Origin: Chamaelirium japonicum
Taxonomy: Eukaryota > Streptophyta > Magnoliopsida > Liliales > Melanthiaceae
Assembly (NCBI GenBank): GCA_947650365.1
Contig: CANTAL010000095.1
Coordinates: 310,001-374,000, forward strand
DNA length: 64,000 nucleotides
Direction: 5' to 3'
Numbering within the stretch: position 1 is the first letter of the stretch; each line of letters begins with the position of its first letter. Shown one piece after another: positions 51,284 to 63,730 of the stretch. Position numbers and translations under genes: made by a program. The notes under the pieces were generated by a model that did no database searches, was not told the DNA's origin, and saw nothing but the letters and a program-made list of their open reading frames with translations.

Positions 51284-53359
51284 CACGATCCATGCTAATT
51301 CATTCGTTCGATCAATTCTAATTCATTAGCACGATCCATTCTAATTCATTCGTACGATCCATTCTAATTCATTCGCACGATCCATTCTAATTCATTCGTA
51401 CGATCCATTCTAATTCTTTCACACGATCCATTCTAATTCATTCGTATGATCCATTCTAATTCATTCGTACGATCTATTCTAATTCATTCGTACGATCCAT
51501 TCTAATTCATTCGTACGATCCATTCTAATTCCTTCGTACGATCCATTCTAATTCATTCATACAATCTATTCTAATTCATTCATACAGTCCATTCTAATTT
51601 TTTCACACGATCCATTCTAATTCATTCGTACGATCCATTCTAATTCATTCATACAATCCATTCTAATTCTTTAACAAGATCCATTCTAATTCATTCGTAC
51701 GTTCCATTCTAATTCATTAGCATGATCCATGCTAATTCATTCGTTCGATCAATTCTAATTCATTAGCACGATCCATTCTAATTCATTCGTACGATCCATT
51801 CTAATTCATTCGCACGATCCATTCTAATTCATTCATAGGATCCATTCTAATTCATTCATACGATCTATTCTAATTCTTTCGCACGAATGTATCTATTCTA
51901 ATTCATTCGCACGAATGTATCCATTCTAATTCATTCGTACGATCCATTCTAATTCATTCGTACGATCCATTCTAATTCATTCATTCGATCTATTCTAATT
52001 CATTCATACAATCCATTCTAATTCTTTCACACGATCTATTCTAATTCATTGGTACGATCCATTCTAATTCATTCGCACAATCTATTCTATTTCACTCGTA
52101 CTATCCATTCTTACTCATTAGTACGATCCATTCTAATTCATTCGCACGAATGTATCCATTCTAATTCATTCGTACGAATCTATTGTAATTCATTCGTACA
52201 ATCTATTCTATTTCATTCGTACGATCCATTCTTACTCATTCGTATGATCCATTCTAATTCATTCGCACGAATGTATCCATTCTAAATCATTCGTACGATC
52301 CATTCTAATTCATTCGTACGATCCATTCTAAATCATTCGTACAAACCATTCTATTTCATTCGTATGATCAATTCTAATTCATTAGCACGATCCATTCTAA
52401 TTCATTCATACGATCCATTCAAATTCATTCGCACGATCCATTCTAATTCATTCGTACAATCCATTCTATTTCATTCGTACAATCCATTCTTACTCATTCG
52501 TATGATCCATTCTAATTCATTCGCACGAATGTATCCATTCTAATCCATTCGTACGATCCATTCTAATCCATTCGTACGATCCATTCTAATTCATTCGCAT
52601 GAATGTAACCATTCTAATTCATTCATTTGATCCATTCTAATTCATCCGTACGATCCATTCTAATTCATTCGTCCGATCCATTCTAATTCATTCGCACGAA
52701 TGTATCCATTCTAAACCATTCATACGATCCATTCTAATTTATTCGTACGATCCATTCTAATTCATTCGTAAGATCTATTCTAAATCATTCGTATGATCCA
52801 TTCTAATTCATTCGTACGATCTATTCTAATTCATTCGCACGAATGTATCCATTCTAGTTCATTCGTTCGATCCATTATAATTCATTCGTACGATCCATTC
52901 TAATTCATTTGTACGATCCATTATAATTCATTCGCACAATCCATTCTAATTCATTCGCATGAATGTATCCATTCTAATTCATTCGTACGATCCATTCTAA
53001 TTCATTCATACGATCCATTCTAATTCATTCGTATGATCCATTCTAATTAATTCGTATGATCCATTCTAATTCATTCGTACGATCCATTCTAATTCATTCA
53101 TACAATCCATTCTAATTCATTCGTACGATCCATTCTAATTCACTCATACAATCCATTCTAATACATTCATACGATCCATTCTAATTCATTTGCACGAATA
53201 TAACCATTCTAATTCATTCGTACGATCCATTCTAATTCCTTCGTACGATCCATTCTAATTCATTCGTACGATCTATTCTAATTCATTCGTACGATCCATT
53301 CTAATTCATTCGTACGATCCATTCTAATTCATTCGTACAATCTATTCTAATTCATTCGT
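51284..53359 (-). repeat. Satellite block 65 (-), 2.1 kb
   Basis: TTAGCAC/ATGC/GTTCGATC sets lie at about 51285 and 51715, ~430 bp apart. The last ~330 bp are duplicated in block 67. Ends at CATTCGTACGAATGG. Confidence 0.92.
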
Positions 53360-53428
53360 ACGAATGGATACATTCGTGTGAATGAATTAGAATGGATCGT
53401 ATGAATGAGTAAGAATGGATCGTTCGAA
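53360..53428 (+). repeat. Satellite block 66 (+), three monomers
   Basis: 69 bp opening with GATACATTCGTGTG and GAGTAAG and cut at TTCGAATTCATTCG. The uncut version (GATCGTTCGAATG) is present 428 bp downstream, so this is the join of a tandem duplication. Confidence 0.91.
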
Positions 53429-53787
53429 TTCATTCGTATGATCCATTCTAATTAATTCGTATGATCCATTCTAATTCATTCGTACGATCCATTCTAATTC
53501 ATTCATACAATCCATTCTAATTCATTCGTACGATCCATTCTAATTCACTCATACAATCCATTCTAATACATTCATACGATCCATTCTAATTCATTTGCAC
53601 GAATATAACCATTCTAATTCATTCGTACGATCCATTCTAATTCCTTCGTACGATCCATTCTAATTCATTCGTACGATCTATTCTAATTCATTCGTACGAT
53701 CCATTCTAATTCATTCGTACGATCCATTCTAATTCATTCGTACGATCCATTCTAATTCATTCGTACAATCTATTCTAATTCATTCGT
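53429..53787 (-). repeat. Satellite block 67 (-)
   Basis: Near-identical repeat of the end of block 65, with one more 23-bp monomer just before the switch. The rare pair TTCTAATTAATTCG and TTTGCACGAATATAACC marks both copies. Confidence 0.93.
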
Positions 53788-55760
53788 ACGAATGGATACA
53801 TTCGTGTGAATGAATTAGAATGGATCGTATGAATGAGTAAGAATGGATCGTTCGAATGAAATAGAATGGATTGCACGAATGAATTAGAATGGATCGTACG
53901 AATGAATTAGAATGGATCGTGTGAAAGAATTAGAATGGATCGTACAAATGAATTAGAATGGATCGTGCGAATGAATTAGAATAGATCGTACGAATGAATT
54001 AGAATGGATCGTACGAATGAATTAGAATGGATCGTACGAATGAATTAGAATGGATTGTATGAATGAATTAGAATGGATCGTACGAATGAATTAGAATGGA
54101 TCATATGAATTAATTAGAATGGATCATACGAATGAATTAGAATGGATCGTATGAATGAATTAGAATAGATCGTACGAATGAATTAGAATGAATACATTCG
54201 TGCGAATGAATTAGAATGGATTGTGCGAATGAATTAGAATGGATCGTACGAATGAATTAGAATGGATCGTACGAATGAATTAGAATGGATATTTTCTTGC
54301 AAATGAATTAGAATGGATCGTATGAATGTATTAGAATGGATCGTATGAGTGAATTAGAATGGATCGAACGAATAAATTAGAATGGATTGTATGAATGAAT
54401 TAGAATGGATCGTACGAATGAATTAGAATGGATCATACGAATTAATTCGAATGGATCGTACGAATGAATTAGAATGGATCGTACGAATGAATTAGAATGG
54501 ATCGTACGAATGAATTAGAATGGATACATTCGTGCGAATGAATTAGAATGGATTGTGCGAATGAATAAGAACAGATCGTGCGAATGAATTAGAATGGATC
54601 GTACGAATGAATTAGAATGGATCATGCGAATGAATTAGAATGGATCGTACGAATGAATTAGAATGGATACATTTGTGCGAATGAATTAGAATGGATCGTA
54701 CGAATGAATTAGAATGGATCGTATGAATGAATTAGAATGGATCGTACGAATGAATTAGAATGGATCGTGCGAATGAATTAGAATGGATCGTACGAATGAA
54801 TTAGAATGGACCGTGTGAAAGAATTAGAATGGATCATACGAATGAATTAGAATGGATCGTGCGAATGAATTAGAATGGATCATACGAATGAATTAGAATG
54901 GATACATTTGTGCGAATGAATTAGAATGGATCGTATGAATGAATTAGAATGGATCGTACGAATGAATTAGAATGTATCGTGCGAATGAATTAGAATGGAT
55001 CGTACGAATGAATTAGAATGGATCGTACGAATGAACTAGAATGGATACATTCGTGCGAATGAATTAGAATGGATCGTACGAATGAATTAGAATGGATCGT
55101 ACGAATGAATTAGAATGGATCTTACGAATGAATTAGAATGGATCGTACGAATGAATTAATATGGATCGTACGAATGAATTAGAATGGATACATTCGTGCG
55201 AATGAATTAGAATGGATCGTACGAATGAATTAGAATGGATCGTACGAATGAATTAGAATGGATCATACGAATAAATTAGAATGGATACATTCGTCCGAAT
55301 GAATTAGAATGGATCATACGAATAAGTAAGAATGGATCGTACGAATGAAATAGAATAGATTGTACGAATGAATTAGAATGGATCCTACGAATGAATTAGA
55401 ATGGATCGTGTGAAAGAATTAGAATGGATTGTATGAATGAATTAGAATGGATCGTATGAAAGAATTAGAATGGATCGTACGAATGAATTAGAATGGATCG
55501 TACGAATAAATTAGAATGGATACATTCGTCCGAATGAATTAGAATGGATCATACGAATGAGTAAGAATGGATCGTACGAATGAAATAGAATAGATTGTAC
55601 AAATGAATTAGAATGGATCATATGAATGAGTAAGAATGGATCATACGGATGAAATAGAATAGATTGTACGAATGAATTAGAATGGATCCTATGAATGAAT
55701 TAGAATAAATCGTGTGAAAGAATTAGAATGGATTGTATGAATGAATTAGAATGAATTCGT
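53788..55760 (+). repeat. Satellite block 68 (+), 2.0 kb
   Basis: First copy of the + arm of the ~3.0-kb composite. Diagnostic units: GATATTTTCTTGC (attttcttgc at 54291), GAATAAGAACAG (aagaacag at 54567), GATACATTCGTCCG near 55290 and near 55530. Ends at GAATTCGTACGATCC. Confidence 0.93.
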
Positions 55761-56728
55761 ACGATCCATTCGAATTCATTCGCACGATCCATTCTAATTC
55801 ATTCATACGATCCATTCTAATTCATTCATACAATCCATTCTAATTCTTTCACACGATCCATTCTAATTCGTTCGTAGGATCCATTCTAATTCATTCGTAC
55901 AATCTATTCTATTTCATTCGTACGATCCATTCTTACTCATTCGTATGATCCATTCTAATTCATTCGGACGAATGTATCCATTCTAATTTATTCGTACGAT
56001 CCATTCTAATTCATTCGTACGATCCATTCTAATTCATTCGTCCGATCCATTCTAATTCATTCGCACGAATGTATCCATTCTAATTCATTCGTACGATCCA
56101 TTCTAATCCATTCGTACGATCCATTCTAATTCATTCGTAAGATCCATTCTAATTCATTCGTACGATCCATTCTAATCTATTCGTGCGATCCATTCTAATT
56201 CATTCGCACGAATGTATCCATTCTAATTCATTCGTACGATCCATTCTAATTCATTCGCACAATCCATTCTAATTCATTCGCATGAATATATCCATTCTAA
56301 TTCATTCGTACGATCCATTCTAATTCATTCATACGATCCATTCTAATTCATTCGTATGATCCATTCTAAATAATTCGTATGATCCATTCTAATTCATTCG
56401 TACGATCCATTCTAATTCATTCATATAATCCATTCTAATTCATTCGTACGATCCATTCTAATTCACTCATACAATCCATTCTAATACATTCATACGATCC
56501 ATTCCAATTCATTTGCACGAATATATCCATTCTAATTCATTCGTACGATCCATTCTAATTCCTTCGTACGATCCATTCTAATTCATTCGTACGATCTATT
56601 CTAATTCATTCGTACGATCCATTCTAATTCATTCGTACGATCCATTCTAATTCCTTCGTACGATCCATTCTAATTCATTCGTACGATCCATTCTAATTCA
56701 TTCGTACAATCTATTCTAATTCATTTGT
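55761..56728 (-). repeat. Satellite block 69 (-)
   Basis: The - arm of the ~3.0-kb composite. Starts with the block 7/45 series and ends with the CACTCATAC/ATACATTC/TTTGCACG and CCTTCG series, then TTTGTACGAATGGATAC. Confidence 0.93.
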
Positions 56729-58725
56729 ACGAATGGATACATTCGTGTGAATGAGTTAGAATGGATCGTACGAATGAGTAAGAATGGATCGTACGAATGA
56801 AATAGAATGGATTGCACTAATGAATTAGAATGGATCGTACGAATGAATTAGAATGGATCGTGTGAAAGAATTAGAATGGATCGTACGAATGAATTAGAAT
56901 AGATCGTGCGAATGAATTAGAATAGATCGTGCGAATGAATTAGAATGGATCGTACGAAGGAATTAGAATGGATCGTACGAAGGAATTAGAATGGATATAT
57001 TCGTGCAAATGAATTAGAATGGATCGTATGAATGTAATAGAATGGATCGTATGAGTGAATTAGAATGGATCGTACGAATGAATTAGAATGGATTGTATGA
57101 ATGAATTAGAATGGATCGTACGAATGAATTAGAATGGATCATACGAATTAATTAGAATGGGTCATACGAATGAATTAGAATGGATCGTACGAATGAATTA
57201 GAATGGATCGTACGAATGAATTAGAATGGATACATTCGTGCGAATGAATTAGAATGGATCGTACGAATGAATTAGAATGGATCGTACGAATGAATTAGAA
57301 TGGATATTTTCTTGCAAATGAATTAGAATGGATCGTATGAATGTATTAGAATGGATCGTATGAGTGAATTAGAATGGATCGTACGAATGAATTAGAATGG
57401 ATTTTATGAATGAATTAGAATGGATCGTACGAATGAATTAGAATGGATCATACGAATTAATTAGAATGGATCATACGAATGAATTAGAATGGATCGTACG
57501 AATGAATTAGAATGGATCATATGAATGAATTAGAATGGATACATTCGTGCGAATGAATTAGAATGGATTGTGCGAATGAATAAGAACAGATCGTGCGAAT
57601 GAATTAGAATGGATCGTACGAATGAATAAGAATGGATCATGCGAATGAATTAGAATGGATCGTACGAATGAATTAGAATGGATACATTTGTGCGAATGAA
57701 TTAGAATGGATCGTACGAATGAATTAGAATGGATCGTATGAATGAATTAGAATGGATCGTACGAATGAATTAGAATGGATCGTGCGAATGAATTAGAATG
57801 GATCGTACGAGTGAATTAGAATGGATCGTGTGAATGAATTAGAATGGATCGTACGAATGAATTAGAATGGATCGTGCGAATGAATTAGAATGGATCGTAC
57901 GAATGAATTAGAATGGATACATTTGTGCGAATGAATTAGAATGGATCGTATGAATGAATTAGAATGGATCGTACGAATGAATTAGAATGGATCGTGCGAA
58001 TGAATTAGAATGGATCGTACGAATGAATTAGAATGGATCGTACGAATGAACTAGAATGGATACATTCGTGCGAATGAATTAGAATGGATCGTACGAATGA
58101 ATTAGAATGGATCTTACGAATGAATTAGAATGGATCGTACGAATGAATTAGAATGGATCATACGAATGAATTAGAATGGATACATTCGTGCGAATGAATT
58201 AGAATGGATCGTATGAATGAATTAGAATGGATCGTACGAATAAATTAGAATGGATACATTTGTCCGAATAAATTAGAATGGATCATACGAATGAGTAAGA
58301 ATGGATCGTACGAATGAAATAGAATAAATTGTACGAATGAATTAGGATGGATCCTACGAATGAATTAGAATGGATCGTGTGAAAGAATTAGAATGGATTG
58401 TATGAATGAATTAGAATGGATCGTATGAAAGAATTAGAATGGATCGTACGAATGAATTAGAATGGATCATACGAATAAATTAGAATGGATATATTCGTCC
58501 GAATGAATTAGAATGGATCATACGAATGAGTAAGAATGGATCGTACGAATGAAATAGAATAGATTGTACAAATGAATTAGAATGGATCATACGAATGAGT
58601 AAGAATGGATCATACGAATGAAATAGAATAGATTGTACGAATGAATTAGAATGGATCCTACGAATGAATTAGAATAGATCGTGTGAAAGAATTAGAATGG
58701 ATTGTATGAATGAATTAGAATGCGT
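56729..58725 (+). repeat. Satellite block 70 (+), 2.0 kb
   Basis: Second copy of the + arm. The two diagnostic units of block 68 recur here at exactly +3,015 bp (57306 and 57582). The end is shifted by 50 bp relative to that offset. Ends at GAATGCGTACGATCC. Confidence 0.93.
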
Positions 58726-59324
58726 ACGATCCATTCGAATTCATTCGCACGATCCATTCTAATTCATTCATACGATCCATTTGAATTCATTCATACAATC
58801 CATTCTAATTCTTTCACACGATCCATTCTAATTCGTTCGTAGGATCCATCCTAATTCATTCGTACAATCTATTCTATTTCATTCGTACGATCCATTCTTA
58901 CTCATTCGTATGATTCATTCTAATTCATTCGGACGAATGTATCCATTCTAATTTATTCGTACGATCCATTCTAATTCATTCGTACGATCCATTCTAATTC
59001 ATTCGTTCGATCCATTCTAATTCATTCGTCCGATCCATTCTAATTCATTCGTACGATCCATTCTAATTCATTCGTAAGATCCATTCTAATTCATTCGTAC
59101 GATCCATTCTAATTCATTCGTACGATCCATTCTAATTCATTCGCACGAATGTATCCACTCTAGTTCATTCGTACGATCCATTCTAATTCATTCATACGAT
59201 CCATTCTAATTCATTCGTAAGATCCATTCTAATTCATTTGTACGATCCATTCTAATTCATTCGCACGATCCATTCTAATTCATTCATAGGATCCATTCTA
59301 ATTCATTCATACGATCTATTCCGT
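58726..59324 (-). repeat. Satellite block 71 (-)
   Basis: Begins as a copy of block 69, including the rarer TTCGTTCGTAGG unit, but leaves that series after ~400 bp for a CATAGG series. Ends at CTATTCCGTACGAATG. Confidence 0.91.
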
Positions 59325-59390
59325 ACGAATGAATTAGAATGGATCGTGTGAAAGAATTAGAATGGATTGTATCAATGAATTAGAATGAAT
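59325..59390 (+). repeat. Satellite block 72 (+), ~3 monomers
   Basis: Holds just the GTGTGAAAG / ATTGTATC pair and the GAATTCGTACGATCC switch. It therefore looks like the very end of a + arm pasted between two - blocks. Confidence 0.91.
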
Positions 59391-61413
59391 TCGTACGATC
59401 CATTCGAATTCATTCGCACGATCCATTCTAATTTATTCATACGATCCATTCTAATTCATTCATACAATCCATTCTAATTCTTTCACACGATCCATTCTAA
59501 TTCATTCGTAGGATCCATTCTAATTCATTCGTACAATCCATTCTAATCCATTCGTACGATCCATTCTAATTCATTCGTACGATCCATTCTAATTCATTCG
59601 CACGAATGTATCCATTCGATCTATTCTAATTCTTTTGCACGAATGTATCAATTCTAATTCATTCGCACGAATGTATCCATTCTAATTCATTCGTACGATC
59701 CATTCTAATTCATTCGCACGATCCACTCTAATTCATTCGTACGATCTATTCTAATTCATTCGCACGATCCATTCTAATTCATTCGTACGATCCATTCAAA
59801 TTCATTCATACGATCCATTCTAATTCATTCGTACGATCCATTCTAATTCATTCGCACAAATGTATCCATTCTAATTCATTCGTACGATCCATTCTAATTC
59901 ATTCGCACGATCCATTCTAATTCATTCGTACGATCCATTCTAATTATTTCACACGATCCATTCTAATTCATTCGTACGATCCATTCTAATTAATTCGCAC
60001 GATCCATTCTAATTCATTCATACGATCCATTCTAATTCATTCATACGATCCATTCTAATTCATTCGTACGATCCATTCTAATTCATTCGCACAAATGTAT
60101 CCATTCTAATTCATTCGTACGATCCATTCTAATTCATTCGCACGATCCATTCTAATTCATTCGTAGGATCCATTCTAATTCATTCGCACGATCTGTTCTT
60201 ATTCATTCGCACAATCCATTCTAATTCATTCGCACGAATGTATCGATTCTAATTCATTCGTACGATCCATTCTAATTCATTCGTACGATCCATTCTAATT
60301 CATTCGTATGATCCATTCTAATTAATTCGTATGATCCATTCTAATTCATTCGTACGATCCATTCTAATTCATTCGTCTGATCCATTCTAATTCATTCGCA
60401 CGAATGTATCCATTCTAATTCATTCGAATGATCCATTCTAATTCATTCGTATGATCCATTCTAATTCATTCGTATGATCCATTCTAATTAATTCGAATGA
60501 TCCATTCTAATTCATTCGTGTGATCCATTCTAATTCATTCTTACAAACCATTCTAATTCATTCGCACGAATATATCCATTCTAATTAATTCGTACGATCC
60601 ATTCTAATTCATTCGTATGATCTATTCTTATTCATTCGCATGATCCAGTCTAATTGATTCGCACGATCCATTCTAATTCATTCGTACGATCCATTCTAAT
60701 TCATTCGCATGAATGTAACCATTCTAATTCATTCATTTGATCCATTCTAATTCATTCGTACGATCCATTCTAATTCATTCATCCGATCCATTCTAATTCA
60801 TTCGCACGAATGTATCCATTCTAATTCATTCGTACGATCCATTTTAATTCATTCGTACGATCCATTCTAATTCATTCGTAAGATCCATTCTAATTCATTC
60901 GTACGATCCATTCTAATTCATTCGTACGATCCATTCTAATTCATTCGCACGAATGTATCCATTCTAGTTCATTCGTACGATCCATTCTAATTCATTCGTA
61001 CGATCCATTCAAATTCATTCGCACGATCCATTCTAATTCATTCGTACGATCAATTCTAATTTATTCGCACGAATGTATCCATTCTAATTCATTCATACGA
61101 TCCATTCTAATTCATTTGTACGATCCATTCTAATTCACTCATACGATCCATTCTAATACATTCATACGATTCATTCTAATTCATTTGCACGAATATATCC
61201 ATTCTAATTCATTCGTACGATCCATTCTAATTCCTTCGTATGATCCATTCTAATTCATTCGTACGATCCATTCTAATTCATTCGTACGATCCCTTCTAAT
61301 TCCTTCGTACGATCCATTCTAATTCATTCGTACGATCCATTCTAATTCATTCGTACGATCCATTCCAATTCCTTTGTACGATCCTTTCTAATTCCTTCGT
61401 ACGATCCATTCTA
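59391..61413 (-). repeat. Satellite block 73 (-), 2.0 kb
   Basis: Starts again with the block 7/45/69 series. A truncated join, CATTCGATCTATTC, lies near 59615. The CACTCATAC/ATACATTC group is at 61137. Ends at CATTCTAAATAGAATGG. Confidence 0.92.
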
Positions 61414-63730
61414 AATAGAATGGATTGTGCGAATGAATTAGAATGGATCGTGTGAAAGAATTAGAATGGATTATATGAATGAATTAGAATAGATCGTATG
61501 AATGAATTAGAATGGATCGTACGAATGAATTAGAATGGATCGTACGAATGAATTAGATTGGATACATTCGTGCGAATGAATTAGAATGGATACATTCGTG
61601 CGAATGAATTAGAATGGATCGTACGAATGAATTAGAATGGATCGTACGAATGAATTAGAATGGATCGTGCTAATGAATTAGAATTGATCGAACGAATGAA
61701 TTAGCATGGATCGTGCTAATGAATTAGAATGGAACGTACGAATGAATTAGAATGGATCGTGTGAAAGAATTAGAATGGATTGTAGGACGAATGAATTAGA
61801 ATGGATCGTGTGAAAGAATTAGAATGGATCGTACGAATGAATTAGAATGGATCGTGCGAATGAATTAGAATGGATCGTACGAATGAATTAGAATGGATAC
61901 ATTTCTGCGAATGAATTAGAATGGATCGTACGAATGAATCAGAATGGATCGTATGAATGAATTAGAATGGATCGTACGAATGAATTAGAATGGATCGTGC
62001 GAATGAATTAGAATGGATCGTACGAATGAATTAGAATGGATCGTACGAATGAACTAGAATGGAAACATTCGTGCGAATAAATTAGAATGGATCGTACGAA
62101 TGAATTAGAATGGATCTTACGAATGAATTAGAATGGATCTTACGAATGAATTAGAATGGATCGTATGAACGAATTAGAATGGATACATTCGTGCGAATGA
62201 ATTAGAATGGATCGGACAAATGAATTAGAATGGATCATACGAATGAATTAGAATGGATCGTACAAATGAATTAGAATGGATCGTACGAATAAATTAGAAT
62301 GGATACATTCGTCCGAATGAATTAGAGTGGATCATACGAATGAGTAAGAATGGATCGTACGAAAGAAATAGAATAGATTGTACGAATGAATTAGACTGGA
62401 TTCGTACGAATGAATTAGAATGGATACATTCGTGCGAATGAATTAGAATGGATCGTACCAATGAGTAAGAATGGATCGTACGAATGAAATAGAATGGATT
62501 GTGCGAATGAATTAGAATGGATCGTACGAATGAATTAGAATGGATCGTGTGAAAGAATTAGAATGGATTGTATGAATGAATTAGAATAGATCGTATGAAT
62601 GAATTAGAATGGATCGTACGAATGAATTAGAATGGATCGTACGAATGAATTAAAATAGATCGTACGAATGAATTAGAATGGATCGTACGAAGGAATTAGA
62701 ATGGATCGTACAAATAAATTAGAATGGATATATTCGTGCAAATGAATTAGAATGGATCGTATGAATGTAATAGAATGGATCGTATGAGTGAATTAAAATG
62801 GATCGTACGAATGAATTAGAATGGTTCGTATGAATGAATTAGAATGGATACATTCATGTGAATGAATTAGAATGGATCGTATGAATGAATTAGAATAGAT
62901 TTTGTGAATGAATTAGAACTGATCGTACGAATGAATTAGAATGGATACATTCGTGCGAATGAATTAGAATGGATTGTATGAATGAATTAGAATGGATCGT
63001 ACGAATGAATTAGAATGGATCATATCAGTGAATTAGAATGGATACGAAGGAATTAGAATGGATCGTACGAATGAATTAGAATGGATCGTACGAAGGAATT
63101 AGAATGGATCGTACGAATGAATTAGAATGGATTGTACGAATGAATTAGAATAGATCGTACGAATGAATTAGAATGGATTGTACGAAGGTATTAGAATGGA
63201 TCGTACGAATGAATTAGAATGGATCGTACGAATGAACTAGAATGGATACATTCGTGCGAATGAATTAGAATGGATCGATCGAATGAATTAGAATGGATCG
63301 TACGAATGAATTAGAATGGATCTTACGAATGAATTAGAATGGATCGTACGAATGAATTAGAATGGATCGTACAAATGAATTAGAATGGATACATTCGTGC
63401 GAATGAATTAGAATGGATCGGACGAATGAATTAGAATGGATCGTACGAATGAATTAGAATGGATCGTACGAATGAATTAGAATGGATCGTACGAATAAAT
63501 TAGAATGGATACATTCGTCCGAATGAATTAGAATGGATCATACGAATGAGTAAGAATGGATCGTACGAATGTATTAGAATAGATTGTACGAATGAATTAG
63601 AATGGATCCTACGAATGAATTAGAATGGATCGTGTGAAAGAATTAGAATGGATTTTATGAATGAATTTGAATGGATCGTATGAATGAATTAGAATGGATC
63701 GTGCGAATGAATTCGAAAGGATCGTACGAA
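61414..63730 (+). repeat. Satellite block 74 (+), 2.3 kb
   Basis: GTGCTAATG/GATCGAACG/TTAGCATGG set at 61667-61715, a truncated join ATTGTAGGACG near 61780, and many 28-bp units. It ends GAATTCGAAAGG, then CGTACGAATTCATTC. Confidence 0.92.

Larger units (their letters stand above)
53030..53840. repeat. 405/428-bp tandem duplication that includes an inversion switch
   Basis: The unit TTCTAATTAATTCG at 53041 recurs at 53446 (+405). The switch palindrome CGTACG at 53357 recurs at 53785 (+428). The 23-bp difference is one extra monomer in the second copy. The two copies are otherwise almost base-identical, so this is among the most recent events in the window. Confidence 0.93.
52760..58725. repeat. 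~3.0-kb composite higher-order unit (- arm plus + arm), two copies
   Basis: Rare units on the + arm (attttcttgc 54291/57306, aagaacag 54567/57582) are spaced exactly 3,015 bp, and the - arms share the same variant order. The composite therefore contains an R-to-F switch as part of the repeating unit. The F-to-R boundary is 2,965 bp apart, a 50-bp length difference. The left limit of copy 1 is approximate because of the 428-bp duplication. Confidence 0.88.

Noticed and set aside
52049-52285. 78-codon + strand open frame
   Set aside because: Satellite translation; 28-bp units suppress the recurring stop.
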